Positions 6,593-14,132 of a stretch of 64,000 bases of DNA are shown here, in pieces. Source of the DNA: Aromatoleum aromaticum EbN1. GTDB taxonomy: Bacteria > Pseudomonadota > Gammaproteobacteria > Burkholderiales > Rhodocyclaceae. A program made the translations under genes and the position numbers. Under the pieces are notes generated by a model. It saw only the letters and a program-made list of their open reading frames with translations, was not told the DNA's origin and did not search any database. Numbering within the stretch: position 1 is the first letter of the stretch; the number at the start of each line of letters is the position of its first letter. The stretch lies in the NCBI RefSeq assembly GCF_000025965.1, contig NC_006513.1, positions 1 through 64,000 on the forward strand, written 5' to 3'.

Positions 6593-7728
6593 GCGCGCCG
6601 AAGACCCGATTCCGCCGCCCGAGCGCTGCTCCTGCCTCGCTGCGCGACGAGATCGTCGACGTGCTGACGCGCGACGGCGAAGCCACCGCCAAGCACATCG
6701 CCTGGCAGACCAACGCCGCGAATTTCCCCAGCCGCGTCGCGAACGAACTCAACAAAATGCTCGCCGACGCCCTCGTCGAGTGCGAAAAACGCAAGGGCCG
6801 CGGCAACGAGTATTTCTACTGGCTCGTCACCGCATCCCCCGCCACGGGCGCCGCCGAACACGGCACCCGGCCCCAGCCGGAGGTGGGTCAAAACACCGGC
6901 AGCGACGGCGAGGAGGTCAACCTTTCCTCCCCGGCCGTCGCCGTCCCCGAGCCCGCGCCGGCCGCCCCCGCCACTCCTGCGGCGGCACCGGTCGCGGAGG
7001 ACGTCAGCGACAGCGACCTCGAGGTGCAGTATCTGTCGCCCGAAGATTACGAAATGCCGCCGGCAAATCCATCCCTGCTCGCCAGCGCGAACCGGATGAT
7101 GTCCCAAGCCCTGGACGCCTGGCGCGACCTCGCCAATCGCAACGGCTGCACCACCCCGGAAGGCCTCGGCGCGCACATCACCGACACCGAACAGCGCCTG
7201 CGCATGGCGCTCGACGTGGCGGCCGTCGTCAAGGCAGACTGGGAGGCCATCCACGAGGCGCTAGGCCGCGACGACATTGAGATCGAGCCAAACGACATTG
7301 TCGGTGCGATCGGCGAGTTGCGCGAAACGTTGAGGCTGCTGAGTCGCGAGGCAACCCGACTGCGCGAATCGACAGCCGCAGCCATCGCCGAACGCGACAA
7401 CGCCACCGCACTCGCCGACAAGCTGCAGCACCTGCTCGACTCCAGCCGCCATGAGACCGAAGCGCTGCGCGCCGAAGTCGAGCGCCTGCGCGCATCCACC
7501 ACCGCCACCGTCGAATCGTTCGAGCCCGCCGCCGCAGCCGACGTCCTCGACACCGCCCGCGGCTATCTCCTCCGCGTGCCGAAGCGCCCTGCGCGCATCC
7601 TCACCCAGCCGCACAGCGCCCGCGCCGCAGCGATCGCCGCCGCACGCAACGGCGCCGCACGCGCCGAGGTGTTCGCCCTGGTGCACGTCGGCACGGCCCG
7701 GCCCGCCGCGGAATGGGGGGAGGCGTGA
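6589..7728 (+). CDS. Large coiled-coil hypothetical protein with winged-helix-like N-terminus
   Basis: This protein has 379 residues. Residues 15-80 resemble a winged helix (LRDEIVDVLTRDGEATAKHI). Residues 95-150 are a Pro/Ala-rich linker. Residues 225-320 are a long coiled coil, followed by a basic Ala-rich tail. It overlaps the neighbours on both sides by 4 and 1 bp, so it is translationally coupled. This architecture suggests a DNA-associated structural or regulatory protein. Family not recognised. Confidence 0.65.
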   Translation: MSAPKTRFRRPSAAPASLRDEIVDVLTRDGEATAKHIAWQTNAANFPSRVANELNKMLADALVECEKRKGRGNEYFYWLVTASPATGAAEHGTRPQPEVGQNTGSDGEEVNLSSPAVAVPEPAPAAPATPAAAPVAEDVSDSDLEVQYLSPEDYEMPPANPSLLASANRMMSQALDAWRDLANRNGCTTPEGLGAHITDTEQRLRMALDVAAVVKADWEAIHEALGRDDIEIEPNDIVGAIGELRETLRLLSREATRLRESTAAAIAERDNATALADKLQHLLDSSRHETEALRAEVERLRASTTATVESFEPAAAADVLDTARGYLLRVPKRPARILTQPHSARAAAIAAARNGAARAEVFALVHVGTARPAAEWGEA

Positions 7729-7985
7729 TGCGCCCACACGCCCCTGGCGACGCAGGTTGCATCCGCAGACACGCGCGGCGCTATGTCGCCTGCGTGAATG
7801 CGTGCGAAGGCATCAGCACGGAGACGCTCGAGCAGCGCGGCATGGCCCCGATTATCTCGCTCGAGCAGCAGCGCGACGAACTGCTCGCGGCACTGAAAAA
7901 AATCGATCAGTTCGGCTTTGCGATGGGCATGGCTGAGTGTCAACGGTTGGCACAGGCCGCCATCGCCCGGGCGGAGGCCGCCTGA
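7728..7985 (+). CDS. Hypothetical protein, stop-start overlap with upstream gene
   Basis: This 85-residue protein starts at the ATG of a TGATG overlap, with GGGGGGAGG just upstream. The C-terminal half (IISLEQQRDELLAALKKIDQFG) resembles the short helical segment common in small phage proteins. Family not otherwise recognised. Confidence 0.55.
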   Translation: MRPHAPGDAGCIRRHARRYVACVNACEGISTETLEQRGMAPIISLEQQRDELLAALKKIDQFGFAMGMAECQRLAQAAIARAEAA

Positions 7986-7986
7986 C

Positions 7987-8340
7987 ATGCTGCCCATGCC
8001 CGCTCTCATCTCCATCGGCGACCAGGCGGCCGCCCTCGCGCGCGACTGGCAGCACTGGTCGACGCACAGCGCCGCGGCGCAGATGCGCCTCTCCCGCGCG
8101 AATGCCGCCCGCTGCACCGGCCTGTTCGAAACCCTCATCAGCATCCTCGCCACGCGTCCGCATCTGTGGTGGGCGTGCAGCGACCTCGTCGAGCCGCTCG
8201 CCGCACGTGGCATGACGCGCACCGCCACCCAGATCGGCAAATGCCTGAGCACCGCCGCAGCCGCCGGCCAGGTGCGCAAGCGCGTGCGCGATGACCGGCG
8301 CGTGACGTACGGCGCACCGCAGCGGGAGGCCGCCGCATGA
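7987..8340 (+). CDS. Hypothetical phage-type protein
   Basis: This 117-residue basic protein starts 1 bp after the previous stop and overlaps the next gene by 4 bp. The region TRPHLWWACSDLVEPLAARGMTRTATQIGKCLS and the arginine-rich tail suggest a winged-helix DNA-binding fold. Specific family unknown. Confidence 0.55.
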   Translation: MLPMPALISIGDQAAALARDWQHWSTHSAAAQMRLSRANAARCTGLFETLISILATRPHLWWACSDLVEPLAARGMTRTATQIGKCLSTAAAAGQVRKRVRDDRRVTYGAPQREAAA

Positions 8341-8792
8341 GGCCCCACTACACCGACCGCGCCGGCATGAACCGCGCCTACCGCGCCCGCGTCATCTTCG
8401 CCCCCTACTACCGCCTCCTCAACGAGCTGCAGACCGTCGAAGTGACCGCGCTCGACGACGCCCCGGCGATGGAATGGGAAGGCGAATACGAGCTCGCCGC
8501 GCCGGTGCTGCACGGCTTCGCCGCCGTCTGGGAGCGCATCCAGCGCGATCGCCCGTGCGGCATCGACCTCGCGGCACTCACGCACCTGGCGACGCAGCTC
8601 GAAACCGGCGCACCGCTCACCGAGCGCGACCTGCACCGCGCCCGCGACAGCCTCGACGCCTGCCTGCGCGCCTACAAGCGCCTGCCCCTCACGCTGATCG
8701 CGCGGCACGCCAACACCGAAGAGATGGCGATCAAGCTGCACGCGCTCGTCGGCAACCTCGATCAACGCCCCACCGCGCCGGCCGCCCGATGA
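8337..8792 (+). CDS. Hypothetical protein of phage-type operon
   Basis: This 151-residue, largely helical, acidic-basic mixed protein sits between ATGA overlaps with both neighbours, so it is certainly translated with the operon if the operon is active. No recognised domain. It is the last gene before the stretch holding integron attC sites. Confidence 0.55.
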   Translation: MRPHYTDRAGMNRAYRARVIFAPYYRLLNELQTVEVTALDDAPAMEWEGEYELAAPVLHGFAAVWERIQRDRPCGIDLAALTHLATQLETGAPLTERDLHRARDSLDACLRAYKRLPLTLIARHANTEEMAIKLHALVGNLDQRPTAPAAR

Positions 8793-9112
8793 GCACCTAC
8801 GACGAGCTCGAGTGTTTGAAAACGAACCCCTTCGAGGGGGATTTCGGCAGCCCAGGCGACAGGACGCTGAAGGACAAGATCGTCACAGCGCGCAAGGGCG
8901 GAACCTGCGGCATGTGCCGACAAGAGATTCAGCCCGGCGAGCGCGTACGACTGCTGGCGGCTGTGTTCGACGGCACGCTGATGAGCTACCGCTGGTGCTC
9001 GGCGTGCTGCGCGGCAATGGCGGCGAGTTGGACCGATAACGGTGATGCCTGGACGGCCCGAGCGAGGCTCGGGCGCGAGTCATCTAACGACCAAGGCAAG
9101 CGGACCCCGTAG
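8789..9112 (+). CDS. Small zinc-ribbon-like protein ending inside an attC site
   Basis: This 107-residue protein has Cys pairs CGMC (about 40-43) and CSAC-C (about 71-75), arranged as a probable zinc ribbon. It overlaps the upstream phage gene by 4 bp, yet its stop codon (9110-9112) falls inside the first attC-like site, as cassette genes usually do. No cassette start (GTTAGAT expected from R'') is seen upstream. The gene may be a phage gene abutting, or fused to, the array edge. Confidence 0.6.
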   Translation: MSTYDELECLKTNPFEGDFGSPGDRTLKDKIVTARKGGTCGMCRQEIQPGERVRLLAAVFDGTLMSYRWCSACCAAMAASWTDNGDAWTARARLGRESSNDQGKRTP

Positions 9113-9161
9113 GCGCTGCGAAGCGGCGCCGGAGGCGGTCCGCTTGGGCGCAGAGTTGGCA
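9082..9161 (+). repeat. attC-like site 0 (left edge of cassette array)
   Basis: R'' is ATCTAAC (9082-9088) and R' is GTTGGCA (9155-9161). Between them lie a perfect 10-bp inverted repeat (9097-9106 with 9137-9146) and an inner 5-bp stem (9112-9116 with 9126-9130). This is the layout of an integron attC that folds as a bottom-strand hairpin. R' marks the start of the next cassette; its reverse complement reappears as that cassette's own R'' at 9635. Confidence 0.82.
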
Positions 9162-9179
9162 GGCATTTTGGAGGCAGGC

Positions 9180-9665
9180 ATGAGCATGACAGAGGAACTG
9201 CGCAACGCCGGCCGCGGCCGGGAAGAGTGGCGCGTGGCAGACCCGAAGGATGGCAGCTACTGCATGGTGTTTTCGCACTATGACGGCCACACCTTCAACC
9301 CGGAACGCGAAGCGCATGAATGGCTTGATGATCACCGCCGCCGGTTCCCTGACAGTCAATTCGCCGGACACGAAGTTCGGCGCGTGGTGGCGCGCGACCG
9401 CACCGACGACTTGCTGCACTCGGCTGCGGAACACATCGAGCGCCTTTCGGCGCGCGCCCTTGAGCTTGCCGCGGCGAACGATGACATGCGCGGGCTGCTG
9501 CTCTGGACGCTGTACCACCACCAGGGCGGCAGCAGTGACATCGGCCAGCCGATCCGGAGGGCGCTCGGCATCGGGCAGCACGACCACCTGACGGCAGAGC
9601 AGATTGCGGAGGCGAAGGCTGCCGCGGCCATGCCTGCCAACGCAGAGGTAAGCGGCGGGCTTTAG
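9180..9665 (+). CDS. Cassette A gene: hypothetical protein
   Basis: This 161-residue protein is the only gene of the 532-bp cassette between the R' cores at 9155 and 9687. It starts at the ATG after TTTTGGAGGCAGGC, 19 bp into the cassette, and its stop lies inside the cassette attC; both are typical of promoterless cassette genes. The C-terminal half (ERLSARALELAAANDDMRGLLLW) is helical; a HYDGHTF segment lies near the front. Family not recognised; similar small proteins occur in phages. Confidence 0.65.
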   Translation: MSMTEELRNAGRGREEWRVADPKDGSYCMVFSHYDGHTFNPEREAHEWLDDHRRRFPDSQFAGHEVRRVVARDRTDDLLHSAAEHIERLSARALELAAANDDMRGLLLWTLYHHQGGSSDIGQPIRRALGIGQHDHLTAEQIAEAKAAAAMPANAEVSGGL

Positions 9666-9693
9666 CCCGTCGCGCTTGAGCGCCCAGTTGGGC
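9635..9693 (+). repeat. attC site 1 of cassette A
   Basis: This 59-bp site runs from R'' TGCCAAC (9635-9641) to R' GTTGGGC (9687-9693). It has an imperfect hairpin AAGCG-CGGGCT / AGCCCG-CGCTT in between. R'' is the exact reverse complement of the cassette start GTTGGCA at 9155-9161. That match is expected only if the cassette existed as a circle whose attC was cut between G and TT. Confidence 0.88.
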
Positions 9694-9727
9694 GCAACCG
9701 TTTCCAATTTGGAAGGAGTTGAAGGAC

Positions 9728-10003
9728 ATGAACAAAGAACAAGCCTACGACGAGCAGATTGCCCCGCTGATGACACAGATCATCGAGGTTGCGAAGGAAC
9801 ACGGAATTGCGATGTTCGCCAGCTTCATGATTCCGAACGACGAAGACCCGGAACTGTGCTGCACGACTCACCTGCCGGACGGAGACGGCGATTTCAGGCC
9901 GGAATACAGCCGCGCGCACGCCGACATCCACGGGCGACCGGCGCCGCTGCACCTGCGCACCGAGCACGGCGACGGCTCTACGACCATGACGGCGATTCTG
10001 TGA
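9728..10003 (+). CDS. Cassette B gene: hypothetical protein
   Basis: This 91-residue acidic protein is alone in the 377-bp cassette between 9688 and 10064. The ATG at 9728 is preferred over a TTG at 9719 because GGAAGGAG ends 9 bp before the ATG. It contains paired Cys in ELCCTTH and many Asp residues. Family not recognised; comparable small acidic proteins of unknown role are common in cassettes. Confidence 0.65.
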   Translation: MNKEQAYDEQIAPLMTQIIEVAKEHGIAMFASFMIPNDEDPELCCTTHLPDGDGDFRPEYSRAHADIHGRPAPLHLRTEHGDGSTTMTAIL

Positions 10004-10004
10004 C

Positions 10005-10070
10005 GCCCAACGCGTAGCTGTGCGGCCTGCGCGGCTTTTCGCGCAGGTCCGAACGAGCGTTGTGTTATGC
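10005..10070 (+). repeat. attC site 2 of cassette B
   Basis: This 66-bp site has R'' GCCCAAC (10005-10011), a central perfect 7-bp inverted repeat (10026-10032 with 10041-10047) and R' GTTATGC (10064-10070). R'' is the exact reverse complement of this cassette's own beginning GTTGGGC (9687-9693). The gene's stop codon ends 2 bp before the site. Confidence 0.88.
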
Positions 10071-10108
10071 GGCAGCTGTAAAGGATTCCTTGACAACTGG
10101 AGAGACGA

Positions 10109-10375
10109 ATGCAAGCGGATTTGTTTGACGGCGTGCGACACGACCCGAAAGCGGCCCCAGTGGGATATTTCGCCATGCTCAAGGCGAAGGCGAAGCCGTC
10201 AGATGGGAGCAACATCTGCCGCGCCTGCGACTGGCGACCGGAGTGCCAGCGCCCGGAAACCGACTTCACGCGGACGAACCACCGCTGCATGCCGTGGGCT
10301 CGCGATGACGGTAGCAGCGTGCTGTTCAAGCGCCTGACGCCCATCGCGGGCGATCGAAACGGAGAACGACAATGA
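10109..10375 (+). CDS. Cassette C gene 1: small Cys-containing protein
   Basis: This 88-residue protein has CRACDWRPEC and a further Cys (HRCMPW), a probable metal-binding knuckle similar to small phage Cys-rich proteins. The ATG has GGAGAG at good spacing. It is the first of two genes, overlapping by ATGA, in the third cassette; two-gene cassettes are uncommon. Function unknown. Confidence 0.65.
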   Translation: MQADLFDGVRHDPKAAPVGYFAMLKAKAKPSDGSNICRACDWRPECQRPETDFTRTNHRCMPWARDDGSSVLFKRLTPIAGDRNGERQ

Positions 10376-10728
10376 CGGACTACAAAAGCATGTTTGAGCA
10401 GGCAGTGAGGGCGCTGGCTGCGATTGATGAGGCGCTTGGAATCGGCGATGACGGCTGCGGAGACCCCGACCAGACGCTGACCGCGATTGCTGCCTTGAAG
10501 GCGCGCGCGGCTGGTGTCGGCGATGGGCGCGTGACACGTGAAATGCTCACGGCAGCGCATGGCGTGACGTTGGAGAGCGGCGACGTGGTGCTGTCGGCGC
10601 GATTGCTGGAGCGCATTTACTCGGCGATGACGCAGGCTGCTCCGCCGCACAGGACGCCGTTTGACACCTGCCCGACGTGCGAGGCACTGGCCCGCACGGT
10701 GATGATGGATCAGACAGGCACGGCATGA
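10372..10728 (+). CDS. Cassette C gene 2: hypothetical protein
   Basis: This 118-residue protein is helical at both ends and has CPTC near the C-terminus. It overlaps the preceding gene by 4 bp and stops 1 bp before the core GCATAAC. The segment LTAIAALKARAAG with GRVTREMLTAAHGV resembles small phage-encoded proteins. No function is assigned. Confidence 0.6.
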   Translation: MTDYKSMFEQAVRALAAIDEALGIGDDGCGDPDQTLTAIAALKARAAGVGDGRVTREMLTAAHGVTLESGDVVLSARLLERIYSAMTQAAPPHRTPFDTCPTCEALARTVMMDQTGTA

Positions 10729-10729
10729 G

Positions 10730-10736
10730 GCATAAC
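10730..10736 (+). repeat. Truncated attC 3: orphan R'' core of cassette C
   Basis: GCATAAC is the exact reverse complement of cassette C's start GTTATGC (10064-10070), so the third cassette's own R'' is present. No hairpin or R' follows; instead a 59-bp stretch leads into the integrase gene. The attC was therefore cut off after R'', marking an eroded right end of the array. Confidence 0.75.
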
Positions 10737-10795
10737 TCCAATTGAACTGCACTTTTTGTCTGTGAACGTTCCATCGCGACCCGGAGCCCCGCGCC

Positions 10796-11803
10796 ATGAC
10801 TGAAACCATCGAACGAAACGCGACACTCGCCACCGCAGTGCAGCAGCCGCGCCTGATGGATCGTGTGCGCGCCTCTCTCCGGGTCGCGCACTACGCGCTC
10901 AGCACCGAGCGCACGTACTGCCACTGGATCAAGCGGTTCATCTTCTTCCACAACAAGCGACACCCGATCGAGATGGGCGCGCCGGAGGTTGAAGCGTTTC
11001 TGTCGCATCTCGCAACGGCCGAGAACGTCTCCGCGAACACCCAGAACCAGGCAATGCACGCCGTCCTCTACCTTTACAAGCACGTCCTCGGCATCGACTT
11101 GCCCTGGCTCGACGGCATCACCCGGGCCCGGGAAAGCAAGCGCCTGCCGGTCGTCATGACCCAGCGCGAGACTCAGGCCCTGCTCCGCCACGTGCACGGC
11201 ACGTCCGGCACGATCATCAAGCTGCTCTACGGCACCGGCATGCGCCTCCTCGAAGGCCTGCGACTCAGGGTCAAGGACATCGATCTTGAGCGACGCGAGA
11301 TCATCATCCGCGAGGGCAAGGGCAACAAAGACCGCGTGACCATGCTACCCGCCAGCCTGGTCGATGAGCTACGCGACCATCTGCAGGCGCGCCGCGTCAT
11401 ACACGACCGCGACCTCTCCACCGGTCACGCCGACGTTGAACTGCCACATGCCATCGAGCGCAAATACCCGCAGGCCGGGCGGCAATGGGCGTGGCAGTAC
11501 GTCTTCGCCGCGAAGAGCTACAGCACCGACCCGCGCACCGGGATCTATCGCCGCCACCACGTCGGCGAATGGGTCATCCAGCGCGGCGTCCGCGCTGCGG
11601 CACGGGCGGCGGGCATTCCGAAACTCGTGCATCCGCACACGCTTCGACATTCATTCGCCTCGCACTTGCTCGAGAACGGCAGCGACATCCGGACCGTACA
11701 GGAGCTGCTCGGCCACGCCGACGTCAAGACAACCATGATTTACACGCACGTACTGAACCGCGGCGGCAAAGGCGTCACCAGCCCGCTAGACCGCCTCGCC
11801 TGA
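10796..11803 (+). CDS. intI: Integron-type tyrosine recombinase (IntI family)
   Basis: This 335-residue enzyme is full length for IntI. Catalytic residues R150, H281, R284, H307 and Tyr316 are visible. The stretch at about 205-250 ([20 protein letters not shown], then WAWQYVF) is the extra helix region specific to IntI enzymes, which recognise attC hairpins; Xer and phage integrases lack it. The conserved tail SPLD is present. It is read in the same direction as the cassettes and lies at their far end, unlike the usual divergent intI-attI-cassette order. No LexA box or attI was recognised in the short upstream gap. Confidence 0.92.
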   Translation: MTETIERNATLATAVQQPRLMDRVRASLRVAHYALSTERTYCHWIKRFIFFHNKRHPIEMGAPEVEAFLSHLATAENVSANTQNQAMHAVLYLYKHVLGIDLPWLDGITRARESKRLPVVMTQRETQALLRHVHGTSGTIIKLLYGTGMRLLEGLRLRVKDIDLERREIIIREGKGNKDRVTMLPASLVDELRDHLQARRVIHDRDLSTGHADVELPHAIERKYPQAGRQWAWQYVFAAKSYSTDPRTGIYRRHHVGEWVIQRGVRAAARAAGIPKLVHPHTLRHSFASHLLENGSDIRTVQELLGHADVKTTMIYTHVLNRGGKGVTSPLDRLA

Positions 11804-11810
11804 GATCACC

Positions 11811-12035
11811 ATGAGCCTACTGACCCACGCCTACCTGCTCGAAAAATACGGCCCCCTGCTGACCACCGAGCAGCTGGGTTCCGTCCTGCACCTCGAACCC
11901 GGCACCGTGCGCAACCAGACCGGCGCGCAGACGCTCGGCATCCCCGTTATCCGTCGCGGGAAGACGCCCCTTTACCACGCGCAGGACGTCGCCGCGTACC
12001 TCGACCAGCTCCGCTCTCTGTCGCAGGCCGCGTAG
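11811..12035 (+). CDS. Small HTH protein, excisionase-like
   Basis: This 74-residue protein has an HTH_17/excisionase-type helix-turn-helix (LLTTEQLGSVLHLEPGTVRN) and the typical end (YHAQDVAAYLDQL). It starts 7 bp after intI and converges on the phage integrase gene with an 89-bp overlap. Excisionases commonly adjoin tyrosine integrases, so it may direct excision of the element. A role as a regulator is the alternative. Confidence 0.7.
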   Translation: MSLLTHAYLLEKYGPLLTTEQLGSVLHLEPGTVRNQTGAQTLGIPVIRRGKTPLYHAQDVAAYLDQLRSLSQAA

Positions 12036-13056
12036 TGGGCTTCAATGCCAGCGCCGAGGGGTCGAGGTTCACGTACCGGTCGAGGTGCTCGGAGCGCTTG
12101 TGCCCCGTGACGACCCGCGCCTCGTGCGGACTCCAGCCCGCCTCGATCAACGCGCTGGCCGCCTCATGGCGCATGTCGTGAAAATGCAGATCCGGAATCG
12201 CCTTGGCACGGCACGCCTCGAGGAAGTACTTCGAGACCGTCTGCGGATGATGCGGAAAAACCCGGGCATCGTCCCGCGGCTGGCGCTGGATGATCGCCAG
12301 CGCGTCGCCCACTAGCGGCACCCACTGGTCGTTGCCCTCCTTTTTTCGAGGGTCCTTGCGGTCACGCACCAGGATCAACCGCTTCGCCGCGTCCAGATCC
12401 GCCCACGCCAGGCGGAAGATCTCTCCGCGCCGCAGCCCGACCTGAATCGCCAGCCGGATGATGTCCGGCAGCGCCGCGAACACCGGCGACACGGCGGCCC
12501 GCTCCGCGCAGTACTCGAAGATCCCCGCGAGCTCATCCGCCGTCGGCCGCCGCTCCCGCCGGCCGCCCCCACCGATCAGCCCCAGGTGGTGCAGCACCGG
12601 ACGCGCCATGCCGACGACGTCGGGGGCGCGGAAGTTCAGCACCGCCGCCGTGTGCCGCAAGACGGTGCCGAGCTTGCTGACATCCATATTGATCGTGTAC
12701 GGGCCGGCGCCCTCGCTCCGGCGCGCCTGACAGAACTCGACCAGGTGCGCCACTTCCATCTGCTCGGCGCGGCGCGTGCCCAGGCGGTCGGAAAGCGTCC
12801 GCAGCTGGTAGTGTTCATTCGCCGTATCGGCCACCGGGCGCCCCGACCGCTCCCGCAAGTCGCGGTACGCCGCGATCACCTGCGCCACCGTTATCCCGCT
12901 CGCGGCCTGGTACTCGCCCGTGTCGATCTGCCCTTCGACCTTGCGCGCCCAGGCCTCGGCAGCCGCTTTGGTCGCAAACGTTTTGCTGCTAGACTTCGCC
13001 CCGGCACGGCGCACCTGCGCCCGCCAGCGAGTCCCGACCTTGATGATGCTCGCCAT
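11947..13056 (-). CDS. Tyrosine site-specific integrase of the prophage-like element
   Basis: This 369-residue phage/ICE-type integrase has an Arm-binding N-terminus and a core-binding region. The C-terminal catalytic domain carries Arg (GLRRGEIFRLAW), HDMRHEA, TGHKR and Tyr in DRYVNLD. The start is the ATG giving MASIIKVGTRW, the usual family N-terminus. It lies 164 bp upstream of the 5-prime end of tRNA-Arg. Three TGTAGCA repeats (13067, 13079, 13125) in that gap may be arm-type sites. The basic C-terminal tail overlaps the convergent HTH gene. Confidence 0.9.
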   Translation of the reverse strand: MASIIKVGTRWRAQVRRAGAKSSSKTFATKAAAEAWARKVEGQIDTGEYQAASGITVAQVIAAYRDLRERSGRPVADTANEHYQLRTLSDRLGTRRAEQMEVAHLVEFCQARRSEGAGPYTINMDVSKLGTVLRHTAAVLNFRAPDVVGMARPVLHHLGLIGGGGRRERRPTADELAGIFEYCAERAAVSPVFAALPDIIRLAIQVGLRRGEIFRLAWADLDAAKRLILVRDRKDPRKKEGNDQWVPLVGDALAIIQRQPRDDARVFPHHPQTVSKYFLEACRAKAIPDLHFHDMRHEAASALIEAGWSPHEARVVTGHKRSEHLDRYVNLDPSALALKPTTRPATESGAGRGTRRRPARGKGASSRDG

Positions 13057-13220
13057 ACTTCCCCGCTGTAGCAATCTCTGTAGCAAATCGCGTGCACTCA
13101 AGTGTGCAATTGCGTGGTTCAGAGTGTAGCAGCGTGAAGTTAAGGAGGCGAACGAAAGCCGGGATTCACTAGGAAAGACGCGGATTTGCTGGAAGTTCGA
13201 CGTCATTCCTATTTACCGCA

Positions 13221-13295
13221 CTCCTCGTAGTTCAATGGATAGAACGAGCGCCTCCTAAGCGCTAGATGTGAGTTCGATTCTCGCCGAGGAGACCA
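13221..13295 (+). tRNA. tRNA-Arg (anticodon CCT)
   Basis: The acceptor stem CTCCTCG (13221-13227) pairs with CGAGGAG (13285-13291), followed by A and encoded CCA (13293-13295). The anticodon stem AGCGC/GCGCT encloses loop CTCCTAA with anticodon CCT at 13254-13256; the T arm has GTTCGATTC. This tRNA is a frequent integration target; here the integrase lies on the 5-prime side of the tRNA. Confidence 0.95.
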
Positions 13296-13334
13296 CTTCG
13301 CAACCTCGGGCACCGTCGGGAGCGGGTTGCCCCG

Positions 13335-14132
13335 TCATTCCAGCCCTTTCAGCAGCGCCTTCAGATACTCGACGGGAATCGCATAGCTGATGCCCGACGG
13401 GTCGCTCAGAATGTTTTCCTTGGTGGACTTGACGAACACCATGTTGATCACCCCGACCAACCGCCCCGTCTCCGAATCGAATACCGGGCTTCCGCTGTTT
13501 CCGGGGTAAGTCGTCGCATCGAGCTGATAAATGCGGAAGGGGTCTTTCGACAAGCGGCGGATCAGCGCCTGATTGAGATGCTGCGCACGTAGCTGCGGAA
13601 TACCGATCGGGGTGATCGCGGCGACGATGCCACAGTGCGTCACGGGTGACAGTCCCAGGACGCTGCCGATCGGAAAACCGGTCAGGGCGATGCTCTGACC
13701 TTCGCGGACGCGGTCCGAAGACACGTCGACGGACAGGGAAGGCAGCGGCGGTCCGCCTTCGAGCCGCAACACTGCCAGATCGTGGTTCTTGTCGATCGCA
13801 AGCTTGCTGACCTTGCGGATCGTCGCCTGCCCCTCGCCGGGAACTGCCACCGCGAGCGTTTCCATCTGATCATCGGCCAGCGCATCGGGGACGACGTGCG
13901 CATTGGTCGCGATCATCATTCCATCGCCGACTGCGAAACCCGTGCCGAGGAACTTGAAGGCGGGAGCCCGGGTGCGCTGGAAAGTCCCCACCGCAACCAC
14001 CGAAGGCTTGATGCGCGACACGGTATCGACCAGATCTGCCACCGCCGGAAGCGGAACCAGCATTGCAGCGGCCGTGGTTGCGGCGACAACGAGCCTGCGC
14101 CGAAGCGTACGGTTCGCCGCGCTGAAATTCAT
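13335..14132 (-). CDS. Exported trypsin-like serine protease (S1C/Do-like, no PDZ)
   Basis: This 265-residue protein has a signal peptide (about 1-32, cleavage near AVA-D). Its chymotrypsin-fold catalytic triad is visible as His79 (TNAHVV), Asp118 (NHDLAVLRL) and Ser213 (YPGNSGSPVFD). It lacks the PDZ domains of DegP. It acts in the periplasm or outside the cell; the substrate is unknown. Its start overlaps the stop of the lytic transglycosylase gene by ATGA, so the two are translated together and may both act on the envelope. Confidence 0.88.
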   Translation of the reverse strand: MNFSAANRTLRRRLVVAATTAAAMLVPLPAVADLVDTVSRIKPSVVAVGTFQRTRAPAFKFLGTGFAVGDGMMIATNAHVVPDALADDQMETLAVAVPGEGQATIRKVSKLAIDKNHDLAVLRLEGGPPLPSLSVDVSSDRVREGQSIALTGFPIGSVLGLSPVTHCGIVAAITPIGIPQLRAQHLNQALIRRLSKDPFRIYQLDATTYPGNSGSPVFDSETGRLVGVINMVFVKSTKENILSDPSGISYAIPVEYLKALLKGLE

